This document shows, piece after piece, positions 51,538 to 62,410 of a stretch of 64,000 nt of DNA. The DNA comes from Aphelocoma coerulescens (Eukaryota; Chordata; Aves; Passeriformes; Corvidae). The notes beneath the pieces are model-generated. The model ran no database searches and was not told the origin of the DNA. It was given only the letters and a program-made list of their open reading frames with translations. The first letter of the stretch is position 1, and the number at the start of each line of letters is the position of its first letter. The stretch is from NCBI RefSeq assembly GCF_041296385.1, contig NC_091016.1:21055497-21119496 (forward strand). The letters run 5' to 3'. A program made the position numbers and the translations under genes.

Positions 51538-53285
51538 CATTTGGATTTTCCTTTCTAATAAACCCACTGCTGAGGGACACCTACTCAATGGTAGTCTAGT
51601 AAAAAAGGGACAGAATTCATTCCATTAGAGGCATTTATTGGTATTATTAGGATTTTACAACATGATAGCATAATCTATCCTTTGCCTGAAGTAAACACTC
51701 TTAAAGGAAAGTCCACAGGGAGAGTAAAACTGAAGCATTTTTTAAAGTGGTGAATACTAATCAGATATATAGCTGGAGGAAAAAATGTTGTAACAGGAAG
51801 ATACAGCAAGCAGACCACGCGACAAGCATGATACCAAGGAATCAAAATATGACTGTAGCATATATTTTGAAACAATAAGAGAGGGGGAAGAAATCAAGGA
51901 CAAATTGGCAGGAGGAAAATATGACTGTCACTGTTAGGAGCTAGAGAAGAAAATCAGGGCAGAAAGGTGAAGATTTGAATGCTTGCACTGAAATCAGCAC
52001 AGTGGGAAAGACGAGCCGGAGATTTCCCAGCCTGTGTCTCCAGGCTCTGTTAGAGCTCAGGAAGAGACTACCAGGATTTCAAGCTACCACTCACGTTGTA
52101 ATGATTGGAGGATACCTGGATTCTTATGGCTCTTGTTGGAGATTATTATGGATGTGTTTCAGGACACCTAGACTGTTAAGCACCATACTTCTGCTGTTCA
52201 AACAGGTCCAACCTTTCCTGTAATCTTCTAGCTCTTTATTCTATGGGTTTTTTTCCACATTTGTACTGGTCTCGATGCTATCAGACTCTCGATCACAGAA
52301 ACGTTAACTACACTTAGGCCTTCTGTAGAAATACTTGGTAATAATGCAGCCAGTCATTTACTGAGCTCAAAAGCAGAACTGTAGCATAAACTGCACAACA
52401 ACACTGCCTATTTAGATTATGTGAGATAATAGTCTCATAAATTGTGACTGTGGTTAGAGTGATCAACATTGACTCTTTCTTAATAGGCCTTATTACAATG
52501 TCAGTAGTAGAGAATTAATGTCTGTAGCCTCTACTTGCTTAGAAGTCAGGTTTCCTACTTAGTACTAAACTAAAAAAAAGGAAAAAAAAAAAAGCCACAC
52601 TGTACACATACACCAGTTTCTGAACTGTTAGCAAATACCAGTTAAGAAATCTTTTCATTTCTGCCTATTTTCATTTTATTAATATGACAAAAGTAAAGGC
52701 ATTGAAAGCAAAAGTATTGATCCCAGAGACTGTTTCTTTTCTCACAAACACCAAAGTAAATTAGGAATAACTCACCTGAAGACAACTGAAGAGAAACGAC
52801 CACACCGAAACAAGAAGAGACTGCCTCTGGAACTGTAAAACTGGAAGCACCACTGGGAAGGGGTGGCATATCCTGTGCTACCTCCCCGGGATAGACACAG
52901 ATACAACAGAAGGGAGCTGAGATGAAGCTGCCCTCTCGGAGGAAAGGTGTGGAAACACATCTCCAATTGTTGTGTCCCTCTTTGTTGCCTTAGCTCTTTC
53001 CTAAAGAGCTAACTGGCAATGGAAAGAATTCCTCCCTGGGATGCCTGACTGCCTGCGGCTAGCTTAAACACAATGCCTGAAGTTTAGATGCTTATTCCAG
53101 ATGAGACGATTCACACTTCGTCAGTAAATCCCAGAGCTATTTACTCTGGTTAAAAGCGGGCAAGAACACTGCCAACAAGTTCAGCTGCATGGGGTGGGGC
53201 TGATTTTCTCTGCTAAGACAGGTGGGAGAGGAGGAGCAGTTCAGAGGATAATCGGCAGCGAAGGAGAAATTCCCAAATTGTCGAT

Positions 53286-53300
53286 AAAAAAAAAAAAAAA
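53286..53300. repeat. A15 homopolymer
   Basis: Fifteen A preceded by TCGAT; no retroposon body recognised. Confidence 0.9.
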
Positions 53301-54414
53301 TTATAGCAACTACAGCTTGTGAGAAATAATTATCTAGGCTTTGTTAACTGGTCATCAGATGCAGACAGGCACTAAGAGCAGAAAACCTGTAAAAGGGGAC
53401 ACGCAAACGATTTACTTTACACCAGCCCCGAGTTCCTAAAGTGTGAAGCTTACCATTAATTTTGTAACTCGGAAACTAACTAAGAATTAGTTCTTTCAAA
53501 GTAGTTTGCAAAGTTCTGTAGCTCTGATTGATTTGCAAACATTTTTCCTTTCAGTCCATGCACAGGTAATCAACAGCACGGGGAGAATGCTGCTAATCAA
53601 TCTCATCCTCAAGCCACATCAATCTTGGATTTGTATCAACCCGATTTTACCTCAGCTAAATCACTGCTTCAACAAAAAAGCCAGGAGATAAATATTTGAC
53701 GAGGAGTAAGGTGGTACATGAGACTTTCTCCGTGACCCGGGAGAAGTCCAGAAAAAATGCCCAGTAGGACAGAATAACAGACAAAAACTTTCTGGTAAAC
53801 AAACAAACAGAAAACAACACAACAAAAATGTCGTTTGGTAGTAAAAGTGAATTATCATATTTGCCCAACTTCAAAGAAGGTAGAATGTCTCCAGAGACAC
53901 ATTTGCATTGAGCACAGCCCTATTAAAATTGATGACAACTATTATTTAAGGATAATCAGCCTCTGTGTTTCCTAAAAGTGAGAATGCCACATGATGAAAT
54001 GTGCAAAAGGAAACAGAAGACAGAAGCTAACTCCAGGCATCAAAGTCAAGTGATCTGTCAAGTCAAGTCAAGGATCATAAACAGGCCAAAGAAGAAATTT
54101 CACTCTCCACAGAAGATTATTCAAAGCATCTGCAGTTTGGACTATGTCCAGGAAATATATATGAGGACTCCAAAGCCCTGAATTAGGCCTATAGATCAGA
54201 GCTCCAAAGTTAAGACTGTGAGTATTGTCAAGATATTCATAGGCCCAGCCACGTTCCTAGAGAGAAAAGTGTAACTTTCATGGGAAAAACACAAGTGCTC
54301 TACTTTCATGATCTGGCTTATCATGAAAGATCAGGAGATTGTAAATTTCAAAATTATAAATTTAGGAATTAAATGCCCACCTGCATGCTAAGAAGGAGCA
54401 ATAAAGTCTTAATC

Positions 54415-54428
54415 TTTTTTTTTTTTTT
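54415..54428. repeat. T14 homopolymer
   Basis: Fourteen consecutive T followed by GGTTAATGAC. Confidence 0.9.
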
Positions 54429-54930
54429 GGTTAATGACTAGGGATGAAACATTTTCACCAGCAGCAGTTAGCATCCAGTTTAAGTACATCACCAAACTGT
54501 CTTGCCCTTTGCAGTTGAAAAAGAGATCCAACAGCAGTGATGAATGACTGCAGATGAGTAAGTACATCAAGCCTACACACACAGTGCATCCTGAGCTGCT
54601 GCTGCTGTTTGTATTTACTATAAACAGAAAAAAAATGAAGAGAAGAGGGTCTGAGAGAAACAAAAAATGGGGAAAGTGCAGTGTGAGAGAAAGTGTATTA
54701 CACTGCAAACAAAATCAAGGAGAAATCCAGCACAACCTGAGAACAGAGGGGGAAGGGGGGACCTGTAGGCATTCCTTTTTCACAGTATGTGAAGCAAAGT
54801 TAATTACTGTGAGCTTCAATAGTAGAAAGAAAGAGTATTTCAAAGCCCAACAAGACACGTTGGACGCTACCTGTGGGGTATTACAGGATTCAAGTATTGA
54901 CCAGAACATCAAGAGTGAGGATTCTGAATT

Positions 54931-54970
54931 ACAAAACAAACAAACAAACAACCAAAACAAACAAACAACA
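54931..54970. repeat. (AAAC)n simple repeat
   Basis: About 40 bp of AAAC-type units with two interruptions. It accounts for the lysine-, asparagine- and threonine-rich end of the 149-codon chance ORF at 54554-55003. Confidence 0.9.
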
Positions 54971-57564
54971 GGAAAGAAAGAGAAAATATTAACACCTGAT
55001 TAAATTAAGCAAGTGGAATGGATGCTGGGGAATAGCTGGAAAGCATGGAAAGTAAAGGGGGGAAGAAGAATAAAAGCTGTTAGCTAGCAAGATTAAAGAC
55101 AGATCTATAGACAGACAGAGGGATAGACAAGTAAAAAAATAAAAACATCATAGAAACTGTATCTATGGCAACACTGAAATAGAAATTAGTAGACATTTTT
55201 CTGCATCTGAAGTCTGAAGGTTGGAAGGAAATCAAGCCACGTTGCCAGCTATTTTTCTGCGGTCGGCATTATAGAAAACATGTCAGGAGACAGAAAAGAG
55301 AATATCAATCAGGTCAGAAGAAGGGAAATAGAACATCCTTCCTGCTTCTCTAATAAGCTTCACTTTCTAGTCCTTATTTTCTAAACCAGGGATGTGTACA
55401 CTTTTTCAATAAAATTCTTTTTTTCTAAGAGGTACTGGCTAGATTTGGGGGATTCAATTTGATTTAAAAGAATGTAGCTTTTATATGTGTTGTATCAATC
55501 ATATTTTAAAAAAAAGTATTTAATTAACCTAAGGAATATGAATGACTGGTTTCCTTGATTGCCTTTTCTCTCAAAATGCACATCAGAACCAAACATTCTT
55601 ATTTGCACACTATCAAATTTGGTCCTTGTATATATTTTCAAAATTTGTTAGGTAAATGTATGTAATTATTGACATAATTTATAACCTCTTGTAAAATGCC
55701 ACAATATTTTCCACGAGAATTTTGTTCCTCCAATGTATTGTGCAGCTCATATTTTGGGCTTTCTCTAACCTGTTATCATTCATACTTAAAAGGTAAAGCT
55801 TGATTTTCCATTGCTTTGTTCTCGGTTCAGTCATTTATACATGAGCAAGTGGGTGTGAAGTGCTGGCAGATGTGTCAGGCTGTGTTGCACTGCTTCTAAC
55901 AACTACAGAAGGAGAAAGGCACTGGATACTTAACCTCACCACTTCTGTTTCAACCATTAGACGCTAATATTCAAGACTCATTTATTAGGCTATTTAACCA
56001 AAGTCATAGACTTGGAAGCTGACTGTCAGGCATATATACTAATAGGAGGATGCTGTAATGGGATTTTTAATCTATCCATCGAGAAAAAAAAAAGGTGCAA
56101 ATTGTTGGTGAACTGAGAATGAGGAAAAATATAATTCCAGATGAAAAAATAAATTCATGCCCTAAGCTTCAAAAGCTCTGAATTGTATCTTAAGCATCAC
56201 TGTTATTTTAATATGTTTCTGAAATAAGTACATTTCATAAAATATCTGTTCAAATTTTAAAATGAAGTCATTCTTCACTTGGATAACATTATTCAAAGGA
56301 AGTCTGACAGAAGCAACTCAAAACTTCCCTGCATGATGTAGTACATCTCATGCACTTACTCCATGCATAAATCACATTCCTGGGTCCCTCAGAGGATCCC
56401 ACATTGGATAAATCTGCTCTCCATTGTTCAAAGTGCTCTTCCCCAGTTCAGCTCACAGACATGCCTCCAGTGCAATATTGCCTCAGACTGTGCTGACAGT
56501 GATGCTGATTTAAGAGCTCAGGACTCACAGCATTTCCAATACATAATTTTTAAAGCTACCGATAGTACCCCTAAAAAGTGTCAAAAAATGTTGCACCTAC
56601 ACACAAAAAGTGTTAAGCATGTATTCTGAGAAACTGTAACAACCACACTAATGCTATAACTCCAAATATTAATGTTTCAAATTTCTCTGCTATTGTAACT
56701 GAAGAACCTCTGTATAAATTGTAAATTCTGCAATAGAGAAGTCTCTAGAAATATGTGAGTATAAACTAAAAGCCAGTGGAAACATAGACCATGGGAAATA
56801 AAACCGTGGATACAAGGACAGTGAAGATAAAATCCATGACTCTCTGAAAGAAGGCAATGGAATAAGAAATCAAGGCTTTAAAAACAATTAATAATCTGCA
56901 TGAAATTCTGAGCATGTGGAGCATATGTCCATATAAGACACTGGAAATGGTTTCTTCTTACTCTAGAAATTAATATGGCTCTTGAGAGTTTTGCTTGGCT
57001 CCAGAAAAAGAGGAACTAAGAAATTACTATGCTCATTGATGTGGAGAAACTATTCAGTAGGAGAAATTATAATCCTGTGATAATAGTCATGCCTGTACCT
57101 AATGTCAGCCTGGGTGTTAGATGAATCCTCAGAGCAGAGACTGAATAGAATTTAAAGCAACTGCAAGTACTTTAAAAAGTGCTGTTGAAGAGAGGTACCG
57201 AGCATCCCTTCCTGGGAGAAACTGCCACGTGTCTAGGTCACGTCCTCATCCCTGTCCACACCACTACAAGCTCTTCAGCTGTGCTCAGCCCTCACCAGCT
57301 GATGTGCACTGAAGAAGCTGAACTGGATGTTAATGACCCATCATTCATAAATCTGCAGAGCTGGCTTCAGTGCCACAACACTCCAGGCTGGATTAAAAGA
57401 CACCTCCAAACCCCTGGAATGTATTTTATGGGGAGCCTACCCTGCACTTGCCACGTAGCACAGTGAGATTGAGTCACCATTGTGATTATGATTGTACTCT
57501 GAGAAGTGTATTCAACTGCTCTAGTTAAACACAAATCTTAAAAAAAAAAAAAAAGAAAACTTTC

Positions 57565-57673
57565 ACTAATTTCAGTGAAAGTGTTTGTTCCCCATGGAAA
57601 TAAATTAATCAGCATGCACAGGACTGAAGTGAGGCTTAAACCTTTCCCTGTTCATTCACAGCTTTTTAGAGAA
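57565..57673 (+). repeat. 110-bp direct repeat, copy A (family unknown)
   Basis: Runs from ACTAATTTCAGTG to CTTTTTAGAGAA and shares roughly 85-90% of positions with 60231-60342 in the same orientation, including the exact block GCACAGGACTGAAGTGAGG. It follows an A14 run (57541-57554) and ends 50 bp before the plus-strand CR1. Sequence outside the 110 bp does not match between the copies. I do not recognise the family; a short dispersed repeat or a small local duplication would both fit. Confidence 0.85.
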
Positions 57674-57723
57674 CCAAGTACAGCACATCATTTTCCCATA
57701 ACTCTGTAAGCAGCTGTTTCCAG

Positions 57724-58233
57724 AGTCCTGTATCCAGCACTGGGGCCCCCTAGCAGAGGAAGGATATGGACTTTGAAGTCCAGAGTAGCAAGTCCAGAGG
57801 AGGGTTGTGATGATGACCAGAGGTCTGGAGAGGTCTCATATGAAGGGAAGCTGAGAAAATCGGGGTTGTTCAGCCTTGAGAAGATCTGGGGAGACCTTTT
57901 AAAATGTTCCAGTACCTAAAAGGGGCCTACAAGAAAGCTAGAGGGGACATTCTGATAAGGCATGTAGTGATAGGACAAGGGGTAATGGCCTTAAACTGGA
58001 AGAGAGTAGATTATCAGATATTAGGAAGAAATTCTTTACTGTGAGGGTGGTGAGGCACTGTCACAGGTTGTTGTGGATGCCCCAACCCTGGAAGTGCTCA
58101 AGGCCAGGTTGGATGAAGTCCTGAGCAACCTGCTCTAGTGGAAGGTGTCCCTGCCCATGGCAGAGGACCCAGATGATCTTTAAGGTCAGTTCCAATCCAA
58201 GCAATACTGTGATTCCATGATATCATTCTATGA
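57724..58233 (+). mobile_element. CR1 LINE 3' end (5'-truncated, about 0.5 kb)
   Basis: Starts in the segment with TATCCAGCACTGGGG and runs through TCCAGAGGAGGG, GGGGTTGTTCAGCCTTGAGAA, GATAGGACAAGGGGTAATGG, AAGAAATTCTTTACT and CAAGGCCAGGTTGGATG. It ends with GATTCCATGA and ATTCTATGA repeats. Small internal deletions and many substitutions show it is an old, inactive copy. It faces a second CR1 of similar extent at 59476-59970 in the opposite orientation. Confidence 0.93.
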
Positions 58234-59475
58234 TTTGAGCAATTCTTATTTGTATCACACAAAGGAGGATGCATAAATCACCAAAGAGAAACTCCTTCTC
58301 ACACTGTACCCTTGCACACATTTGTCACATGAAGTTTGTGCAACAATTGCTGCAAAGATACCCAGTAGAACAAGCAGCTTAAAGCTTCTGCTTCTGCTCT
58401 GAATAATTTATCAAATGCTTAGTTGTACTTTAGAGATCTCTTTTCACAAGCTCAGATTACAGCACTAAGGGTCATGGTGTGACTTCCTCATGCTCACAAT
58501 GATGAACTATTATTCATACAACTAACCCCACTGTGACAAAACCAAAGTGCAGCTCTAAATGCAGGGCAGTAAACTGAAATCAGAATTTCTGATGTTCTTC
58601 TGGGCACCTATCATTCTGCAACAAATATGAATGAAGTAATTTATTTGGTTATTTTCGCACAAGGGAGCTCTTCCTCACTCACATCACTTAGGAAGTTTAA
58701 AAAGCTGCATTTTGACAGACTTTGACTCACATATATTGAACAATCTCCCTTTTAAAAGCAATGTTCTACAAGTAGGTTAGCTCAAAAGATGACTTCTATT
58801 TTCTCAATAAATGCTTTTGCTCTGCAGAAGAGGCAAACATCAGCACGTAGTCTCAGAGAAGAACTACTTTCTGCTCATGTGCAGTACCTCCAAGTAGCAG
58901 GAAAACAGATCTGCTTCAGCCTAGTTTACGTTCAGGTGGTGTTAACTCTGGAGTGTGGAGGACTTCATTGCTTTCTTAAATAAAGCTACATCAGTTAGTG
59001 TGCAGAAAGAATCCAGAGAATGGACAAAACTGAAAGCACTATTTCTCTACTGCTTTTGTAAGGATAAACCCAGAATATTAATAAAAATATCCAACCTGAC
59101 TGCAAAGCACCAACACTGGTAGCTGAATCCAGGACCGTAATGGTTCCTAAGGAGCTGTTACAGCCTAACTAGTCAGTGATCCCTAAATTAAGAAGGATTT
59201 GCATGACTAGTTTAACAACTCTGAAAATGTGGTTATAGTCCACCAAATCACAGTTCCAGAGCGTCAGAGCCTCAGAGATAGAACTGGCTCCTGTGGAGTA
59301 CCTCCTGTTACTGGAGAATATAATTGCTATTATCAAATCAGTGTACAACATACTAATTAATCAGTGAACTATAAGGGTAAATATTATGTCTACCTGAGTC
59401 CCCATGGCCTGTATATGTAAAATTAAATTCACTAGCACGACATGTGGCTGTATTGCCTTTTCAGAAGGACACAGC

Positions 59476-59970
59476 TCATAGAATCATAGAATGGTTTGAA
59501 GGGACCTTAAAGATCATCTTATTCCAACCTCTCTGTCATGGGCAGGGACACCCTCCACTAGACCAGGTTGTTCAGAGCTCCACCCAACCCAGCCTTGAAC
59601 ACTTCCAGGCATGGGACCACCCCAGCTTCTCTGGGCAACCTGTGCCAGAGTCTCACTACCCTCACAGTGAAGACCTTCCTCCTAATATCTAACCTAAACC
59701 TACTGACCATCACTTTGAAGCCATTCCCCCTTGTCCTGTCACTACATGCCCCTGTAAAAAGTTTCTCTCCATCTCTTCTGTGGGTCCCCTTTACATACTG
59801 GAAGGCTGCAATTAGGTCATCCCAAAGCCTTTTTTTTACCAGGTTCTCTCAGCTTTTCCTTGTAGGGGAATTGCTGCATCCCTCTAATCAACTTGGTGTC
59901 CTTCCTCTGGACTCACTCAGACAGATCAATGTTCTTCCTGTGCTGGGGACTTCAGAGCTGGATGCACTAT
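59476..59970 (-). mobile_element. CR1 LINE 3' end, inverted (5'-truncated, about 0.5 kb)
   Basis: On the plus strand it begins with TCATAGAATCATAGAATGG, the reverse complement of the CR1 terminus. It then reads the complement of the CR1 3' region (GTCATGGGCAGGGACACCC, CAGCCTTGAACACTTCCAGG, CTTGTCCTGTCACTACA, TCAGCTTTTCCTTGTAGGGG) and fades after CAGAGCTGGATGCACT. It lies in the same orientation as NRXN1. A 172-codon plus-strand ORF (59568-60086), mostly inside it, is an antisense chance ORF, not a gene. Confidence 0.93.
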
Positions 59971-60230
59971 GTGATTTTTCAAAAAAGAGAGATGGAAAAC
60001 TGCTTGTTAAGGCACTGAACCCTACACAGGCAATTTTAACACATGCTTTTTATGAAATCACTGCAAAGAGCAACTTCAGTGGTTGAACTTCCATCTTCAG
60101 TTTGGTAGATGGAAGAATTCAACTCTTTCAATCTACAGTCTGCACTTCTTCAGATTTTTGACCTTTGAAAAATCTTGCTATACTGGTTCTTGATATAGCA
60201 GCACAATACCACCATTACAGTAATATTTAT

Positions 60231-60342
60231 ACTAATTTCAGTGGCAAAAGTGTTTGTTTCCCACGGGAATCAATTAATCAGTGTGCACAGGACTGAAGTG
60301 AGGTGTAAACCTTTCTCTGTTCATTCAAATCTTTTTAGAGAA
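60231..60342 (+). repeat. 110-bp direct repeat, copy B (family unknown)
   Basis: Partner of 57565-57673, same orientation, 2.67 kb away. The two differ by scattered substitutions and a 2-3 bp indel near the start (GTGGCAAAAG here, GTGAAAG in copy A). It begins about 260 bp past the end of the minus-strand CR1, so the two copies bracket the facing CR1 pair. Confidence 0.85.
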
Positions 60343-62326
60343 ATACCAATATACTCTGGTTTTTTGTTCAGAAACAAAAAAATCTGGTTTTGTTTAACAA
60401 TTGTTTCTTGTTAACCTCACCATAAATTTAATTTGCAAGTGGCTATGCCAGATAAAATGCTCTATTTCTGGTTCACAGATGTGATAAAATAGAGGAGGGC
60501 ATGGCAGGTGGAAGACACACACTTCCACTGCCATCTCCCTGTCTTTTCCCGTGTGGGCTGCAGACAGAAGTCTGCTCAGAAGCCAGTTAAATCAGACCAG
60601 CACCCTATTATTCACAGAGGCAATACGTTGTCATTCGTGTCACAACAGGAGCAGGGAACAGAAAAGCTTCACTACATTTAATACTGCCAAGTACAATCAC
60701 CCAAAAGACTGGCAACAATTCCAGATAACTGACAATCAGTGTAATTTTCCTATTTCAACCATCTTAAAAATAGACCTTCAGCTTCGAAAATGTTCATCTT
60801 GATAGTTTTTTGAACAAGTTGTTGCAGAGATCATTTGTCCTGGACTTGTCCATGTGGTACTTTTCTCTCTTCCCAGTGTTTACAATGATCCGTGCAGCAT
60901 AAAAATCTCCCTTTTTTTAACTTCTTTGACAGTTTCAAATTGCTAGTGCAAAATGTAATTCCTAAATCAGTCTAAGGAAATCAACTTGTTTAAGCTAACC
61001 TGTTTTCTTGGTCTTATAGACAACCCATCATTGGGCAACTTACTGCATATTTATGTACATTATAATTTATACTTTTATTAATCCTATTAGAATTAAATAC
61101 ATATAGTGGAAAGGACTGAAATCCACTATTTTTTTTTTCTTTTGAGTTGGCATAACATTTTCTGATGTTTCAGTAATCTAGTACAGAAAGATGCAGTGTT
61201 CCATATCGTGCACTGCTAATTTTCCTACCTATAAATGAACTGGTTGGTAGCAATAATAATGAAATTGGACATTATGGAGAAAGTTGTCTGTATAAAGTAA
61301 AAAAGGTTAAAAGATGGAATCAGTCTCAGGGGGGAACAATTTTCACTCAAATGGCCCTAAAAGTTCGTAATATGGGTTTTGGATAAACAGAGGGGGAAAA
61401 ATAGCAATATGGAGGGAAGCCTGTCAGCTGTCTTCACACATGTGAAATGATTTATAAAATCTGTTCTAGACTCAACCCTCCTTCTTTCAAGATTGATAGA
61501 TTTCATTTCTGTAAAGAAGAAATTGTTGAGTATTCTGTCTGTCATAACAACAGCCCCTGAAACCTTTTTTGTCCAATTAGTTCACTCCCAGACATAGACA
61601 TGGATTTTTTTTGCCTCTTAAAGGCTCAACAATTCCCAAAGAGATTTTGGCCAGTTTTCATTTGAAGAGTCAAGCTTAGTTAGTTTTAAATGGGTTGAGA
61701 CTAATGAAAAAACATGAGAAAGTGCAAAAAGGTCAAAGCAAACTGCAGCAGTATTTCTCCAGACAGCATTATCAGAAGTGTGACCATTTCAGGACACATT
61801 AAAGAGGGAACGGAAAGAAAGGGAATGATTTGCCTAAAGGCTAATGGAAAACACAGTACCTGCAACAGAGTATTGTCTTTCTCCTCTCAGGCTAGACTTA
61901 CTCAGGAAAGAAACTATGACCATGGGCCAACATATGTCATGGGAAAATAAAGCAGACATCATGCAAAAACCTGACATAACAAATCTGTGGGAAAGCGTGA
62001 TGGTTGTGAAAAACCCTGACCTTCTCTTTGGAAATGGTCACTTGCTGTAAGAATTTCGAATGTAATTTCAGAATTTTGAAAATACCTTCCAGGTCTCCTT
62101 GCAAGAATTTATTTTGCTCTTTTTAATAAAACATTTTATTTCACAGTATTTTCTTCTTTCCTTGCCCAACACACATGTAATATGACAAATACAGCCAGGT
62201 CTGGCTAAATTAATGATTTAGCAAAAGGGGAAAGAATTCAAAGCCCTAAACAAACAGAAACATAAAAAATATCAGAAAAGTAATAATATTTGGGATTTTG
62301 TTCAATTTACTTCCACAAATATCCAT

Positions 62327-62356
62327 TATATATCTATATCTATATATCTATATATC
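62327..62356. repeat. TATATATC microsatellite
   Basis: Units TATATATC, TATATC, TATATATC and TATATATC in succession, 18 bp before a CR1-like fragment. Confidence 0.88.
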
Positions 62357-62373
62357 TACAAAACGTAAGTTCT

Positions 62374-62410
62374 GGGAATTGGAGTTGGTCTAGATGATCT
62401 TCAGAGATCC
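62374..62410 (+). mobile_element. very short CR1-like fragment
   Basis: GGAGTTGGTCTAGATGATCT followed by TCAGAGATCC matches the CR1 motif GTTGGACTAGATGATCTCCAGAGGTCC. Only about 37 bp can be recognised, just after a TATATATC microsatellite. It may be the tail of a longer, heavily mutated copy. Confidence 0.6.

Noticed and set aside
54554..55003. 149-codon plus-strand ORF rich in Lys, Asn and Gln
   Set aside because: The composition follows A-rich low-complexity DNA, including the AAAC repeat at 54931-54970; no domain or splice context.
59568..60086. 172-codon plus-strand ORF, the longest in the window
   Set aside because: Its first three quarters are the antisense of the CR1 at 59476-59970 and the rest is intron; no protein family resemblance.
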